Positions 24,231-37,315 of a stretch of DNA of 39,053 bases are shown piece after piece. Positions within the stretch are counted from its first letter, which is position 1, and each line of letters begins with the position of its first letter. Origin of the DNA: Pseudomonadota bacterium (lineage in GTDB: Bacteria > Pseudomonadota > Gammaproteobacteria > Burkholderiales > Gallionellaceae); the NCBI GenBank assembly GCA_026399735.1, contig JAPLQK010000015.1, positions 1 to 39,053 on the forward strand, read 5' to 3'. The position numbers and the translations under genes are program-made. A model generated the notes under the pieces. It ran no database searches. It was not told the origin of the DNA and saw only the letters and a program-made list of their open reading frames with translations.

Positions 24231-26021
24231 ATGCAGCTAATCCGTAATTTTTCTATTATTGCCCACATCGATCACGGCAAGTCCACGCTGGCCGATCGCA
24301 TCATTCATTTGTGCGGCGGTTTGTCCGATCGCGAGATGGATGCGCAAGTGCTTGATTCTATGGATATAGAGCGCGAACGCGGCATTACCATCAAGGCGCA
24401 GACGGCAGCGTTAAGTTATAAGGCGCGCGACGGGCAGGTGTATAACCTGAATCTGATCGACACGCCCGGACACGTGGACTTTTCCTACGAAGTGTCGCGC
24501 TCGCTGTCTGCCTGTGAAGGCGCGCTGCTGGTGGTCGATGCCTCGCAGGGCGTGGAGGCGCAGACGGTGGCTAATTGCTATACCGCGCTGGATCTGGGCG
24601 TGGAAGTGGTGCCGGTTTTAAATAAGATCGATTTGCCTTCAGCGGACCCTGATAACGCGATCGAAGAAATCGAAGAAGTTATCGGCATCGAAGCGCACGA
24701 TGCGGTGCATTGTTCGGCCAAGACCGGTGTCGGTGTGGAAGACGTGCTCGAATCATTGATCGTCAAGGTGCCGCCGCCAAAAGGCGATGTGACGGCACCG
24801 CTGCAGGCGCTGATCGTCGATTCCTGGTTCGATAACTATGTCGGCGTGGTGATGCTGGTGCGGGTAATGAACGGCACCTTGAAGCCTAAGGAAAAAATCC
24901 TGTTCATGGCGACCGGCGCACAACATCTGACCGAACATGTCGGTGTGTTTACCCCGAAATCGCAACCGCGCGATTCTCTGAGTGCCGGGCAGGTAGGCTT
25001 TGTCATCGCCGGCATCAAGGAACTCAAAGCGGCACGGGTGGGCGACACCATCACGCATCAGGCAAGGCCCGCATCAGCGGCTCTGCCGGGTTTCAAGGAA
25101 GTTCAGTCTCAGGTTTTCTCAGGATTGTTTCCGGTGGAATCGAATCAGTACGAAGCGCTGCGCGACTCGCTGGAAAAGCTCAAGTTGAACGATGCCGCGC
25201 TGCAGTACGAACCGGAAGTATCGCAGGCGTTAGGTTTCGGTTTTCGTTGCGGCTTCTTAGGCCTGCTGCATATGGAAATTGTGCAGGAACGTCTGGAGCG
25301 CGAGTTCGACATGGACCTGATCACCACCGCGCCCACGGTAATCTATGAGGTGGTGCTGCGCGACGGCACGGTCGTGACGGTGGATAACCCGTCCAAGATG
25401 CCCGATCCGTCCAAAATCGAGCAGATCAGGGAGCCTGTGGTGACCGTGAATCTGTATATGCCGAACGAATATGTCGGCTCGGTGATCACGCTATGTACGC
25501 ATAAGCGCGGACAGCAGATCAATATCAGTTATCACGGCAAGCAGGTGAAGCTGATTTACGAGATGCCGATGGCGGAAATCGTGATGGATTTCTTCGACAA
25601 GTTGAAATCGGTTTCGCGCGGTTACGCGTCGATGGACTACGAGTTTAAGGAATATCGTCCGGCGGATGTGGTCAAGGTGGACATGCTGATCAACGGCGAG
25701 AAAGTGGATGCGCTGGCGATTATCGTGCACCGCGCCAACAGCCAGTATCGCGGGCGCGAAGTGGCGGCCAAGATGCGCGAACTGATCCCGCGTCAGATGT
25801 ACGACGTGGCGATTCAGGCGACCATCGGTTCGAACATCATCGCGCGCGAAAACGTTAAGGCGATGCGCAAGAACGTGCTGGCCAAGTGCTACGGCGGCGA
25901 CATCTCGCGCAAGAAGAAGCTGCTGGAAAAACAAAAGGCCGGCAAGAAGCGCATGAAACAGGTGGGCAATGTGGAAATTCCGCAGGAAGCGTTCCTGGCG
26001 ATTTTGCGCGTGGACGATTAA
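24231..26021 (+). CDS. lepA: Elongation factor 4 (LepA)
   Basis: A ribosome-associated GTPase of 596 residues. G motifs are [45 protein letters not shown] and NKIDLP. The middle and C-terminal LepA-specific parts include [38 protein letters not shown], and the basic tail [20 protein letters not shown]. The start [18 protein letters not shown] matches the family N-terminus. It heads the lepA-lepB-DUF4845-rnc-era run typical of Betaproteobacteria. A palindromic repeat separates it from lepB. Confidence 0.97.
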   Translation: MQLIRNFSIIAHIDHGKSTLADRIIHLCGGLSDREMDAQVLDSMDIERERGITIKAQTAALSYKARDGQVYNLNLIDTPGHVDFSYEVSRSLSACEGALLVVDASQGVEAQTVANCYTALDLGVEVVPVLNKIDLPSADPDNAIEEIEEVIGIEAHDAVHCSAKTGVGVEDVLESLIVKVPPPKGDVTAPLQALIVDSWFDNYVGVVMLVRVMNGTLKPKEKILFMATGAQHLTEHVGVFTPKSQPRDSLSAGQVGFVIAGIKELKAARVGDTITHQARPASAALPGFKEVQSQVFSGLFPVESNQYEALRDSLEKLKLNDAALQYEPEVSQALGFGFRCGFLGLLHMEIVQERLEREFDMDLITTAPTVIYEVVLRDGTVVTVDNPSKMPDPSKIEQIREPVVTVNLYMPNEYVGSVITLCTHKRGQQINISYHGKQVKLIYEMPMAEIVMDFFDKLKSVSRGYASMDYEFKEYRPADVVKVDMLINGEKVDALAIIVHRANSQYRGREVAAKMRELIPRQMYDVAIQATIGSNIIARENVKAMRKNVLAKCYGGDISRKKKLLEKQKAGKKRMKQVGNVEIPQEAFLAILRVDD

Positions 26022-26036
26022 CGAGTAAATGTACCC

Positions 26037-26124
26037 GTCATTGCGAGGAGTGCAGCGACGTGGCAATCCAGTGTTTTGGCAGGGGTGTCGATTTTCTGGA
26101 TTGCCGCGCTACGCTCGCAATGAC
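26037..26124. repeat. Copy 3 of the GTCATTGCGAG palindromic repeat
   Basis: The outer arms GTCATTGCGAG (26037) and CTCGCAATGAC (26114-26124) are perfect, as are the inner arms GGCAATCCAG (26062-26071) and CTGGATTGCC (26096-26105), separated by a loop of about 24 bases. The left half is nearly identical to the repeat at 2941-2974. It fills the lepA-lepB gap. Confidence 0.9.
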
Positions 26125-26172
26125 AACTCATTTTTGTGGAATGATTTGTTGCGTAGTTTTTAGGGAATAAAA

Positions 26173-26973
26173 ATGGATTTTGCTTTGATTATGTTCGTGT
26201 TGCTGCTGGTGTCCGGCAGCATCTGGTTGCTGGATCGCTATGCACTGGCTGAAAAACGCGCTGTCGGCGCGGTTGAGCCGTGGTGGGTGGAATATGCCAA
26301 AAGCTTTTTTCCGGTGATCCTGATCGTATTTTGCATCCGTTCTTTTCTGGCCGAGCCGTTCAAGATTCCTTCCGGTTCGATGATTCCTACCTTGCAGGTG
26401 GGCGACTTCATTTTGGTGAATAAATTTACCTACGGTATCCGTCTGCCCATTATCAATCAGAAGCTCATTCAGTTGAATAATCCGCAGCGCGGCGATGTGA
26501 TGGTGTTTCATTATCCTGAAGATCCGTCGGTGGACTACATCAAACGCGTGGTAGGTGTGCCGGGTGATGTGGTTGAATATCGCGATAAACATCTGACCAT
26601 CAATGGGATAGATCAGGTTCAGGTGCCCGACGGTGATTACAATTATGTAGAAAGCGGTTTGAACTTTGTGCATACTGATCGTCGCATCGAGACGCTGGGC
26701 GAGCGCCGTCATGCGCTGCTGGTCAATCCGAACATGCCTAATGTGCATTTGAATTCGGTTGCTGAATTCAAAGGGCATGAAAATTGCACATATACCGAGG
26801 AATCGGTGCGTTGCAAAGTCCCTGAAGGCAACTATTTCATGATGGGCGATAATCGCGATAACAGCCGCGACAGCCGATATTGGGGTTTTGTGCCGGACAA
26901 TCAGATTGTCGGGCATGCTTTTCTGGTGTGGATGAATTTTTCTGATTTGAAACGTATCGGTCTGTCTATATGA
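26173..26973 (+). CDS. lepB: Signal peptidase I
   Basis: An inner-membrane protease that removes Sec signal peptides. Two membrane segments (about residues 4-22 and 42-60) precede the catalytic Ser in IPSGSMIPTLQVGD and the catalytic Lys in DYIKRVVGVPGD. The box MGDNRDNSRDSRYWGFVP is present, with VGHAFLVWMNF near the end. The length of 266 residues fits Betaproteobacteria. AGGGA serves ATG 26173. The stop (ATGA) lies just before the DUF4845 start. Confidence 0.96.
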   Translation: MDFALIMFVLLLVSGSIWLLDRYALAEKRAVGAVEPWWVEYAKSFFPVILIVFCIRSFLAEPFKIPSGSMIPTLQVGDFILVNKFTYGIRLPIINQKLIQLNNPQRGDVMVFHYPEDPSVDYIKRVVGVPGDVVEYRDKHLTINGIDQVQVPDGDYNYVESGLNFVHTDRRIETLGERRHALLVNPNMPNVHLNSVAEFKGHENCTYTEESVRCKVPEGNYFMMGDNRDNSRDSRYWGFVPDNQIVGHAFLVWMNFSDLKRIGLSI

Positions 26974-26984
26974 GGGGAAACAGC

Positions 26985-27347
26985 ATGAATAAGCCCGGAA
27001 ATCAGCGTGGTTTGAGTTTTTCTGGATTCATATTTGGCGCATTGTGTCTGGTATTGGTCATGGTATTCGGCCTGAAACTGATCCCGCCCTATATTCAGCA
27101 TGCTGAAATCAATAAACTGTTATCTACGATTGCCAACGATCCGGATATGCAAAAAGCCCCGATACGTGATATTCGCGCGTCCTTCAACCGGCGAGCTTCA
27201 ATCGATAACATCACCGCTGTCAAGGCTGACGATATCGACATCGATACCAGTGCCGAGAAACCGGTTTTAACAGCCAGTTACGCCGTCAAAATTCCGCTGG
27301 CAGGCAATGTCAGCCTGTATATCGATTTTAATAGTGCGTCAAAATAA
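26985..27347 (+). CDS. DUF4845 membrane protein
   Basis: A small protein with one N-terminal membrane segment (about FIFGALCLVLVMVFGLKLI) and a periplasmic domain containing YIQHAEINKLLSTIA and a beta-rich end (SYAVKIPLAGNVSLYIDF). This family occupies the slot between lepB and rnc in Betaproteobacteria, as here; its function is unknown. ATG 26985 (MNKPGNQRGLSF) is chosen because GAGGGGA lies directly upstream; ATG 26970 overlaps the lepB stop and has no ribosome site. Residues 1-35 recall a prepilin-like N-terminus, a general resemblance only. Confidence 0.85.
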   Translation: MNKPGNQRGLSFSGFIFGALCLVLVMVFGLKLIPPYIQHAEINKLLSTIANDPDMQKAPIRDIRASFNRRASIDNITAVKADDIDIDTSAEKPVLTASYAVKIPLAGNVSLYIDFNSASK

Positions 27348-28023
27348 GGATAATGCCGAGTTGTGCAGGCAGTTGGGGCATGTGTTCAAACAGCCTCTGT
27401 TGCTGCAACGCGCGCTTACGCATCGCAGCTATGCACCGGATCACTACGAACGCCTGGAGTTTCTGGGCGACAGTGTTTTAGGCTGCGTGATTGCCCAGTA
27501 TCTGTATCGCGAGTTTCCGGAGATGTCTGAAGGCGATTTGTCTCGGCTCAGGTCAAACCTGGTCAAGGAATCCACACTGGTATTGTTTGCACAACAACTC
27601 AATCTGGGAAGTCAGTTGAAACTGGGCGAAGGCGAGCTCAAAAGCGGCGGACATCGCCGACCTTCCATTCTGGCGGATGCGGTTGAAGCCCTGTTTGGTG
27701 CAATCTTCATCGATGGCGGTTTTGCGGCAGCAGAAGCGGCTGTGCTGAACCTGTTTGTGCCCTATCTGGCAAGCGTTGACATGAAGACGTTGGGCAAGGA
27801 TGCCAAGACGATGCTGCAGGAATATCTGCAAGGCAGACGGCTGGCCTTGCCCGACTACAGCGTGACAGATACACAAGGGGTGGCGCATGAGCAGTTGTTT
27901 CAGGTGGAATGCGCCATTCCCTCGCTCAAGATAACCACGCGCGGTGAGGGAACAAGTCGCCGCAATGCCGAACAACAAGCCGCGCTTGCGGCTTATCAAT
28001 TAATTGGAAAAAAACATGACTGA
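27334..28023 (+). CDS. rnc: Ribonuclease III
   Basis: A double-strand-specific endoribonuclease that processes rRNA and mRNA. The N-terminal catalytic domain has [24 protein letters not shown] and the acidic second site segment ([16 protein letters not shown]). The C-terminal dsRNA-binding domain begins near [11 protein letters not shown] and ends with [22 protein letters not shown] 27334 places ALTHRS at the usual distance from the N-terminus; ATG 27307 would add nine residues lying within the DUF4845 end, and TTG 27361 follows AAGGA. It overlaps the DUF4845 gene and era, so coupling is likely. Confidence 0.94.
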   Translation: MRQNKDNAELCRQLGHVFKQPLLLQRALTHRSYAPDHYERLEFLGDSVLGCVIAQYLYREFPEMSEGDLSRLRSNLVKESTLVLFAQQLNLGSQLKLGEGELKSGGHRRPSILADAVEALFGAIFIDGGFAAAEAAVLNLFVPYLASVDMKTLGKDAKTMLQEYLQGRRLALPDYSVTDTQGVAHEQLFQVECAIPSLKITTRGEGTSRRNAEQQAALAAYQLIGKKHD

Positions 28024-28939
28024 TGTACCTGAAATTTTAAATGAAGAAGAATCCGATGTGTCCTTTCGCAGCGGTTATATCGCGATCGTGGGACGCCCCA
28101 ACGTGGGTAAATCCACGTTGCTCAATCATCTGATCGGGCAAAAAATCAGCATCACTTCCCGCAAGGCGCAAACCACGCGCCACCGTATCAACGGAATTTT
28201 TACCGACGATCATTCGCAATTCGTGTTTGTCGACACGCCCGGTTTTCAGATGAAGCATCTCAATGCCTTGAATCGCGGCATGAATCGCGTGGTGACCAGC
28301 AGTCTGCGCGATGTTCAAGTGGTGATGTATGTGCTCGAAGCGTTGCGTTACGACGAGCGCGATCAGGAGGTGCTCAAGCTGTTGCCGGATAATCGCCCGG
28401 TGCTGCTGGTGATCAACAAGATCGACGAAGTGGCGGATAAGGGCCAGTTGTTCGATTTTGCCGAACGCGTCGCAAAAGATTTCAAATTCGCCGATATCGT
28501 TCCGGTGAGCGCCAAGTTCGGCAAGAAAATTGAAGAGTTGCGCGACACCTTGCGCAGTTTCCTGCCTGAGGGCGGGCTGATTTACGATGCGGACGATGTC
28601 ACCGATCGTAGCGAGCGCTTTCTGGCCTCTGAAATCCTGCGTGAAAAAGTCTTTCGCTTCACCGGCGAAGAACTGCCTTACTCGGTGAGCGTGGTGATCG
28701 AAAAATTCGAGATGGACAAAAAATTGCGCCGCATCAGCGCCGCGATTCTGGTGGACAAGGAAGCGCACAAGGCTATGCTGCTTGGGAAAAAAGGCGAAAA
28801 AATCAAGGAAATCGCAACCCAGGCGCGACTGGACATGGAAAAACTGTTCGACGGCAAGGTGTTTCTCGAAGTGTTCATCAAGGTGCGCAGCGGCTGGGCG
28901 GATGACTCGCGCATGCTGCAAACGCTGGGATACGAATAA
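28016..28939 (+). CDS. era: GTPase Era
   Basis: A GTPase needed for 30S ribosome maturation. G1 GRPNVGKST, the G2 region [14 protein letters not shown]3 DTPG and G4 NKID are followed by a C-terminal KH domain ([34 protein letters not shown]). ATG 28016 overlaps the rnc stop by eight bases and is preferred over TTG 28004. The rnc-era-recO order is classical. Confidence 0.97.
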   Translation: MTDVPEILNEEESDVSFRSGYIAIVGRPNVGKSTLLNHLIGQKISITSRKAQTTRHRINGIFTDDHSQFVFVDTPGFQMKHLNALNRGMNRVVTSSLRDVQVVMYVLEALRYDERDQEVLKLLPDNRPVLLVINKIDEVADKGQLFDFAERVAKDFKFADIVPVSAKFGKKIEELRDTLRSFLPEGGLIYDADDVTDRSERFLASEILREKVFRFTGEELPYSVSVVIEKFEMDKKLRRISAAILVDKEAHKAMLLGKKGEKIKEIATQARLDMEKLFDGKVFLEVFIKVRSGWADDSRMLQTLGYE

Positions 28940-28950
28940 AATCAGCCAGT

Positions 28951-28968
28951 AGCTACTAGCTCGTAGCT
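28951..28968. repeat. Small nested palindrome between era and recO
   Basis: AGCTAC (28951-28956) pairs with GTAGCT (28963-28968), and TAGCT words recur nearby (AGTAGCTACTAGCTCGTAGC). No T tract follows. The 50-base gap otherwise holds only AT-rich sequence, and recO has no clear ribosome site. Confidence 0.5.
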
Positions 28969-28989
28969 CGTTGAATTTATTTTTATAAA

Positions 28990-29709
28990 ATGACGACCCG
29001 ACAAAACCGGCAGCAGGATGAACTGGCGTTTGTATTGCACAGCCACCCGTTTCGTGAAACCAGCCTGCTGCTCGATGTGTATAGCCGGGAGCACGGCAGG
29101 TTGGCGATTGTGGCGCGCGGGGCGCGGCGGCCCAGATCGGCATTGCGCGGTGTGCTGATGAGTTTTCAGCCGCTGCGCCTTTCATGGTTCGGCAAAGGCG
29201 AAGTGCGCACGCTGCACAGTGCGGATTGGCAGGGCGGACAGCCCTATTTGCAGGGCACGGCGCTGATGTGCGGGTTTTATCTCAATGAGTTGCTGATCAA
29301 CTTGCTGGCGCGCGACGATGCGCATCAGCAGTTGTTCGATTATTACCAGGCCACCCTTTACAGGCTGGCGCATGAAACGGATCATGCCGCCACACTGCGT
29401 TGCTTTGAGAAGCATATGTTGCAGGAATTAGGTTATGCGCTGGAACTGGAACGGGAGGCTGTCAGTGCCAGGGCGGTCCAGCAAGAACTCGGTTATCGCT
29501 ATATCGTGGAGCAGGGTGTGCTGCCGGATGACGGCGATACGGGCATGAAAGTTTCGGGCAAAACATTGCTGGCGATGGCGGCCGATGATTATAGCGACCC
29601 TGTTGCAGCGCAGCAGAGCAAACAACTGATGCGCATGTTGCTGGGTCACCATCTGGGTGGAAAAACGCTGCATACGCGCGAATTGATTAAGGACTTGCAA
29701 AAATTATGA
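28990..29709 (+). CDS. recO: DNA repair protein RecO
   Basis: A recombination mediator acting with RecR (also in this window at 15308) to load RecA on SSB-coated gaps. The N-terminal OB-fold part has [20 protein letters not shown] and [19 protein letters not shown]. The helical C-terminal part has [19 protein letters not shown] and [18 protein letters not shown]. As in many Betaproteobacteria the zinc-finger Cys set is not evident. The stop overlaps pdxJ by ATGA. Confidence 0.94.
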   Translation: MTTRQNRQQDELAFVLHSHPFRETSLLLDVYSREHGRLAIVARGARRPRSALRGVLMSFQPLRLSWFGKGEVRTLHSADWQGGQPYLQGTALMCGFYLNELLINLLARDDAHQQLFDYYQATLYRLAHETDHAATLRCFEKHMLQELGYALELEREAVSARAVQQELGYRYIVEQGVLPDDGDTGMKVSGKTLLAMAADDYSDPVAAQQSKQLMRMLLGHHLGGKTLHTRELIKDLQKL

Positions 29710-30443
29710 TCAAATTAGGACTGAATATTGACCATGTCGCCACCTTGCGTCAGGCGCGCGGTGCGCGTTATCCCAATCTGGTGCGCGCGGCACTGATCTG
29801 CGAAGAGGCCGGCGCGGATGCGATTACGCTGCATCTGCGCGAAGATCGCCGCCATATCCAGGACAAGGATGTGGATGTGCTGCGCGGCATGCTGCAAACC
29901 CGCATGAATCTGGAGTGCGCCGTCACCTCCGAGATGATCGCTAATGCGCTGCGCCTCAAGCCGCATGATCTGTGTCTGGTGCCTGAACGCCGCGAAGAGC
30001 TGACGACCGAAGGCGGTCTGGATGTGATTCGCTATTTCGATGCGGTGAAATCCGCTTGCGAGCGTTGCGCGGAAGCTGGCATCCGCGTGTCCCTGTTCAT
30101 CGACCCGGACCAAAAACAGATCGACGCGGCGGTGCGTATCGGCGCGCCGGTAATCGAATTGCACACCGGTAAATATGCGGATGCGGACAGTGTACCTGCC
30201 CGCAAGCTGGAACTTGAACGCATCCGTGTCGCGGCAGCGCATGCGCATGTACAGGGCTTGCAGGTTAACGCAGGACACGGCCTGCATTACCATAACGTGC
30301 AGGATATCGTTGCGATTCCCAATATTGTCGAACTGAACATCGGCCATGCCATCATTGCCGAATCCGTTTTCATCGGACTGGATGCGGCAGTGCGCAAGAT
30401 GAAGGGGCTTTTGACCGCTGGGTTCCCGCCGTCGCGGGAATGA
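29706..30443 (+). CDS. pdxJ: Pyridoxine 5'-phosphate synthase
   Basis: The last ring-forming step of vitamin B6 synthesis, joining 1-deoxyxylulose 5-phosphate and 3-amino-2-oxopropyl phosphate. A TIM barrel with [72 protein letters not shown] and [15 protein letters not shown] is complete. The final residues [10 protein letters not shown] and the stop are encoded by a short palindromic repeat (30419-30444), so the natural C-terminus was probably slightly different. acpS follows at once, as in E. coli. Confidence 0.96.
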   Translation: MIKLGLNIDHVATLRQARGARYPNLVRAALICEEAGADAITLHLREDRRHIQDKDVDVLRGMLQTRMNLECAVTSEMIANALRLKPHDLCLVPERREELTTEGGLDVIRYFDAVKSACERCAEAGIRVSLFIDPDQKQIDAAVRIGAPVIELHTGKYADADSVPARKLELERIRVAAAHAHVQGLQVNAGHGLHYHNVQDIVAIPNIVELNIGHAIIAESVFIGLDAAVRKMKGLLTAGFPPSRE

Positions 30444-30444
30444 C
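30419..30444. repeat. TTCCCGC..GCGGGAATGAC repeat forming the pdxJ 3' end
   Basis: TTCCCGC (30423-30429) and GCGGGAA (30434-30440) form a seven-base-pair stem inside a unit ending GGAATGAC, typical of widespread dispersed palindromes. The TGA of this unit is the pdxJ stop codon, and acpS starts three bases after the unit. Confidence 0.75.
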
Positions 30445-30446
30445 GC

Positions 30447-30827
30447 ATGATTTTCGGTATCGGCACCGACATCGTTGAATACGCCCGGATCGAAGCGATG
30501 TGGCAGCGGCATGGGCAGCGTCTGGCGGAGCGTTTGTTGTCTGAGCATGAGCTGCCGGAATTTCAGGCTCATGCTCATTCGGCGCGTTTTCTGGCAAAGC
30601 GTTTTGCCGCCAAGGAAGCGTTTGCCAAGGCCGTGGGCAGCGGGCTGCGGCATCCGGTATCCTTGCGCCGTATCAGTATCACGCATGATGGCCTGGGCAA
30701 GCCGGTGTTGCAGTTCGATACGGTGTTGCGCAGCTATCTTGCGCAGATCGGCATTAGCGGTCACCATCTGTCCATCAGCGATGAACGCAACACCATCGTC
30801 GCATTCGTGGTGCTGGAAACTATTTAA
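30447..30827 (+). CDS. acpS: Holo-[acyl-carrier-protein] synthase
   Basis: Transfers the 4'-phosphopantetheine arm from CoA to acyl carrier protein. Family motifs are GIGTDIVEYARIE at the start and FLAKRFAAKEAFAKAVGSG in the middle (metal and CoA binding). The protein is 126 residues, the normal size. ATG 30447 directly follows the repeat at the end of pdxJ, and there is no visible ribosome site beyond the repeat itself. Confidence 0.95.
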   Translation: MIFGIGTDIVEYARIEAMWQRHGQRLAERLLSEHELPEFQAHAHSARFLAKRFAAKEAFAKAVGSGLRHPVSLRRISITHDGLGKPVLQFDTVLRSYLAQIGISGHHLSISDERNTIVAFVVLETI

Positions 30828-30842
30828 TTATTGAGGTTAATC

Positions 30843-31892
30843 ATGGGGTTAGGGCCGGTAATGCTGGATGTGGCGGGTACGCAGCTCACCGACGAAGACG
30901 TGGCGCGGTTGCGGCATCCGCTGGTCGGCGGGGTGATTCTGTTCAAACGCAACTACGAGTCCCCTGCTCAATTGACTGCATTGACCACCGCGATACGCGC
31001 GTTGCGACCGGTGCCGTTGCTGATTGCAGTGGATCATGAAGGCGGACGGGTGCAACGGTTTCGCGAAGGGTTTACCCGGATTCCGCCGATGCGCGAGCTG
31101 GGAAAAATCTGGGATAAACACCCGCAACGGGCGCGTCATCTTGCGCATCAGACGGGTTACGTGATGGCGGCTGAATTGCGCGGCTGCGGCGTGGATTTCA
31201 GTTTCACGCCGGTGCTGGATGTGGATTACGGGCAAAGCAGCGTGATCGGCGACCGGGCGTTTCACAGCGACCCGCAAGCCATCGCCGAGCTGGCACATCA
31301 TTTGTTGCTGGGCTTAAAGATGGCGGGTATGCACACGGTCGGCAAGCATTTTCCGGGGCACGGGTTTGTGGCGGCGGATTCGCATTTGTCCATCCCGGTG
31401 GACGAGCGCGAGTTTGTGGATATCGAGTTGTGCGATCTGGTGCCGTTCCGGCAAATGATTCTGTTCGGTCTGACGGCGGTGATGCCGGCCCATGTCATTT
31501 ACCCGAAGGTGGATAGTCGTCCGGCAGGATTCTCGCCCGTCTGGCTAAAGGAGATATTGCGCGGACAACTGGGTTTCGAGGGATGCATATTCAGCGATGA
31601 TCTCTCCATGGAAGGGGCGACTGTCGGGGGCAATATCGTGCAGCGCGCCGCCGCTGCGCTGAATGCGGGTTGCGATATGGTGGTGGTGTGCAACAAGCCT
31701 GAATCGGCTGATGAATTGCTGCGCGGATTGCATTGGGAAATGCCGGTGACGAGTCGCGCTCGCATTATCCATATGAGAGGCGGGCACCATCCTGAGCCGA
31801 TGGCGAAGCTGCATGAACAACCGCAGTTCCTCAAGGCGTTGCAGGAAGTCGCCGGCATCGGCATCAGTTCGCCTGAATTGCCGTTGGCATAG
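30843..31892 (+). CDS. nagZ: Beta-N-acetylhexosaminidase NagZ
   Basis: A glycoside hydrolase family 3 enzyme that removes GlcNAc from muropeptides during cytoplasmic peptidoglycan recycling. Key motifs are [16 protein letters not shown] ([15 protein letters not shown]), the catalytic loop [14 protein letters not shown] and the nucleophile segment [13 protein letters not shown] length of 350 residues is usual. ATG 30843 follows TTGAGG; TTG 30831 is in frame but less likely. It lies just after acpS. Confidence 0.95.
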   Translation: MGLGPVMLDVAGTQLTDEDVARLRHPLVGGVILFKRNYESPAQLTALTTAIRALRPVPLLIAVDHEGGRVQRFREGFTRIPPMRELGKIWDKHPQRARHLAHQTGYVMAAELRGCGVDFSFTPVLDVDYGQSSVIGDRAFHSDPQAIAELAHHLLLGLKMAGMHTVGKHFPGHGFVAADSHLSIPVDEREFVDIELCDLVPFRQMILFGLTAVMPAHVIYPKVDSRPAGFSPVWLKEILRGQLGFEGCIFSDDLSMEGATVGGNIVQRAAAALNAGCDMVVVCNKPESADELLRGLHWEMPVTSRARIIHMRGGHHPEPMAKLHEQPQFLKALQEVAGIGISSPELPLA

Positions 31893-31959
31893 CTTTTTGC
31901 TGCGCTGCTTGAGATAATCCGCGCATGATTTTTTTGCATCGCCTTCCGGTATTTAAAAC

Positions 31960-35095
<3,136 letters not shown>

Positions 35096-35096
<1 letters not shown>

Positions 35097-35974
35097 TGAC
35101 CAGACCGTTAAAAGTAATACGCAAGGCCGTCTTTCCGGTGGCCGGTATGGGCACGCGCTTTCTGCCGGCCACCAAGGCCAGCCCGAAGGAAATGATGGCG
35201 ATTGTGGACAAGCCGCTGATTCAGTATGCGGTGGAAGAAGCGGTTGCTGCGGGCATCACCGATATGATTTTCGTGACCGGACGCAGCAAGCGCTCCATCG
35301 AGGACCATTTCGACAAGGCTTACGAGCTGGAAGCCGAACTTGAGAAAAACGGCAAACTGGAGTTGTTGCGTCTGACTCAGGAAGTCATCCCGGAAGGCGT
35401 GAACTGTATTTATATCCGCCAATCCGAACCGTTGGGTCTGGGGCATGCGGTACTTTGCGCACAGCCGGTCATCAAGAACGAGCCTTTCGTGGTTATTCTG
35501 GCGGATGATTTTATGGTGAGCGAGGTTTCTGTCACACGGCAGCTGGTCGAAGTATTTGCGCGTCATCATAGTTCGGTGCTGGGCGTGCAGGATGTCCCGC
35601 GTGAACTGACGCGCCAGTACGGCATCGTCAGCAGCGCCAGAGTCAATGAAGAACTGGAGCAGGTAACGGGCATCGTCGAGAAGCCGCACCCGGCGGATGC
35701 GCCAACCACGCTGGCTGTGGTGGGACGCTATGTATTGACACCGCGAATTTTTCATCATTTGCATAATATTGGCCGGGGTGCCGGTGGCGAAATACAGCTG
35801 ACTGATGCAATTGCTGCACTGATCGAGGAAGAACGGGTGCTGGCTTATCGCTACAAGGGCAAACGTTACGACTGCGGATCTAAAATCGGCTTTTTGCAGG
35901 CAACGGTGGCAATGGGACTGGAACATCCGGAACTCAAAGATGAGTTTGCCGCGTACTTGCAAAGTCTGAAGTAA
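35096..35974 (+). CDS. galU: UTP-glucose-1-phosphate uridylyltransferase
   Basis: Makes UDP-glucose for exopolysaccharide, lipopolysaccharide and other glucosides. The nucleotidyltransferase signature [20 protein letters not shown] with PKEMM is at the N-terminus; [16 protein letters not shown] and [10 protein letters not shown] follow. The length of 292 is standard. It is coupled to ligA by a one-base overlap. Its product would feed the polysaccharide genes at the left end of the window. Confidence 0.96.
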
Positions 35975-35983
35975 GTACGATTG

Positions 35984-36529
35984 ATGGATATTCAGCGCGC
36001 CCGTGATGTTTTGCAGCAGGCAGAATTGTTGGTGACAGCGGATGGGGTACAGGCGGCACTGCACAAGGTTGCGCAACAAATCAACCTGGCGTTGAGCGAC
36101 GTTCATCCGCTGGTGCTGTCGGTGATGGGGGGGGCGGTGGTGTTTTCCGGACAATTGTTGCCTTTGCTTAACTTCCCGCTCGATTTTGATTATGTGCATG
36201 TATCGCGTTACGGCGATGCGCGGGCCGGTGGTGCCATGCACTGGAAAGTGGCGCCGCATGAGTCGGTGCGCGGCCGGGTGGTGCTGCTGGTAGACGATAT
36301 TCTGGATGAAGGTCATACCCTTGCTGCATTGCAGCAGCGTGTGCTGGCACTCGGGGCGGCGCGTTGCTATAGCGCGGTTTTTGCAGACAAGCTGCATGGC
36401 AGATCCAAGCCTGTTCATGCCGACTTTGTCGGGTTGGCGTTGCCGGATCGTTTTGTGTTCGGCTATGGCATGGACATCGAAGGCGCGTGGCGAAATCTGC
36501 CCGCGATTTATGCGGTTAAGGAACAGTAG
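35984..36529 (+). CDS. hpt: Hypoxanthine-guanine phosphoribosyltransferase (Hpt-like)
   Basis: A type I phosphoribosyltransferase for purine salvage. The PRPP loop is VVLLVDDILDEGHTLAAL, with LVLSVMGGAVVFSG near the N-terminus and a hood containing ADFVGLALPDRFVFGYGMD, which is typical of hypoxanthine/guanine enzymes. ATG 35984 is preferred over TTG 35981. The following gene makes hypoxanthine from methylthioinosine, which fits the substrate assignment. Confidence 0.9.
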   Translation: MDIQRARDVLQQAELLVTADGVQAALHKVAQQINLALSDVHPLVLSVMGGAVVFSGQLLPLLNFPLDFDYVHVSRYGDARAGGAMHWKVAPHESVRGRVVLLVDDILDEGHTLAALQQRVLALGAARCYSAVFADKLHGRSKPVHADFVGLALPDRFVFGYGMDIEGAWRNLPAIYAVKEQ

Positions 36530-36547
36530 GTCGGGTTTTAACCCGAC
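36530..36547. repeat. GTCGGGTT-TT-AACCCGAC palindrome
   Basis: An eight-base-pair perfect stem begins immediately after the hpt stop and ends just before the ribosome site (AAAGGAA) of the next gene. It resembles short dispersed palindromes; no T tract follows. Confidence 0.75.
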
Positions 36548-36559
36548 AAAGGAAATTAA

Positions 36560-37315
36560 ATGTTGGCAATCATAGGCGGTCGCGGTCTGACGGAACTGGC
36601 GAATCTTGAAATCACCCACCGGCAAGTGATGCGCACGCCCTTTGGCGAGCCTTCAGGCGCATTCCTGTTCGGGATACTCAACCAGCAGGAGGTGATTTTT
36701 CTGGCGCGTCACGGCTATGGTTATACCATTCCGCCGCATCTGGTGAATTACCGCGCCAACTTGTGGGCGTTGCGCGAGCAGGGCGTGAGCGATGTGCTCT
36801 CGGTTGCAACGGTCGGTGGCATACGCGCGGACTTGACGCCAGGCACGCTCGTCGTGCCCGATCAGCTCATCGACTACACGTACGGACGTGATTACACTTT
36901 TTTCAGTACCCGAAACGCCAGCTATAAGAATATCGATTTTACCCTGCCGTATTCAGGTCAGTTGCGCGGCCGTATTTTGCGCAGTGCAGGAAAAGTGCAA
37001 CAAGCCTGTCTGGATGGTGGTGTGTATGCGGCAACGCAAGGCCCGCGTCTGGACAGTATTGCAGAAATCAACCGCTATGAACGTGACGGAGCGGATATGG
37101 TCGGCATGACCGGCATGCCTGAAACCGCGCTGGCCAGAGAGCTGGATATGAACTATGCCACGATCGCTGTGATTGCCAATTATGCGGCCGGGCGCGGGGA
37201 CAGCCAGATAAGCGTTAACATGGAAAGCGTCAATGCGACCGCCAAACATGCGATGGAGCGGGTGCGGATGATACTTGAACGGATATGTACGGCAGAGGAA
37301 TGCAATGGCAATTAG
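36560..37315 (+). CDS. S-methyl-5'-thioinosine phosphorylase (MTAP/PNP family)
   Basis: Cleaves methylthioinosine (or methylthioadenosine) to hypoxanthine (or adenine) and methylthioribose 1-phosphate. Motifs are [57 protein letters not shown] and the [20 protein letters not shown] segment. The last two place it with the Pseudomonas-type methylthioinosine enzyme rather than classical MTAP, though substrate choice is inferred. Length 251 is normal. Its final codons adjoin the true start of the broken def gene. Confidence 0.88.
   Translation: MLAIIGGRGLTELANLEITHRQVMRTPFGEPSGAFLFGILNQQEVIFLARHGYGYTIPPHLVNYRANLWALREQGVSDVLSVATVGGIRADLTPGTLVVPDQLIDYTYGRDYTFFSTRNASYKNIDFTLPYSGQLRGRILRSAGKVQQACLDGGVYAATQGPRLDSIAEINRYERDGADMVGMTGMPETALARELDMNYATIAVIANYAAGRGDSQISVNMESVNATAKHAMERVRMILERICTAEECNGN

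Noticed and set aside
28037-29185. A 382-residue minus-strand frame opposite era and recO
   Set aside because: Both + strand genes are certain; the frame has no family features.
35108-36625. A 505-residue open frame on the minus strand across galU and hpt
   Set aside because: It spans two well-supported + strand genes and the palindrome between hpt and the phosphorylase gene, and shows only shadow-like composition.
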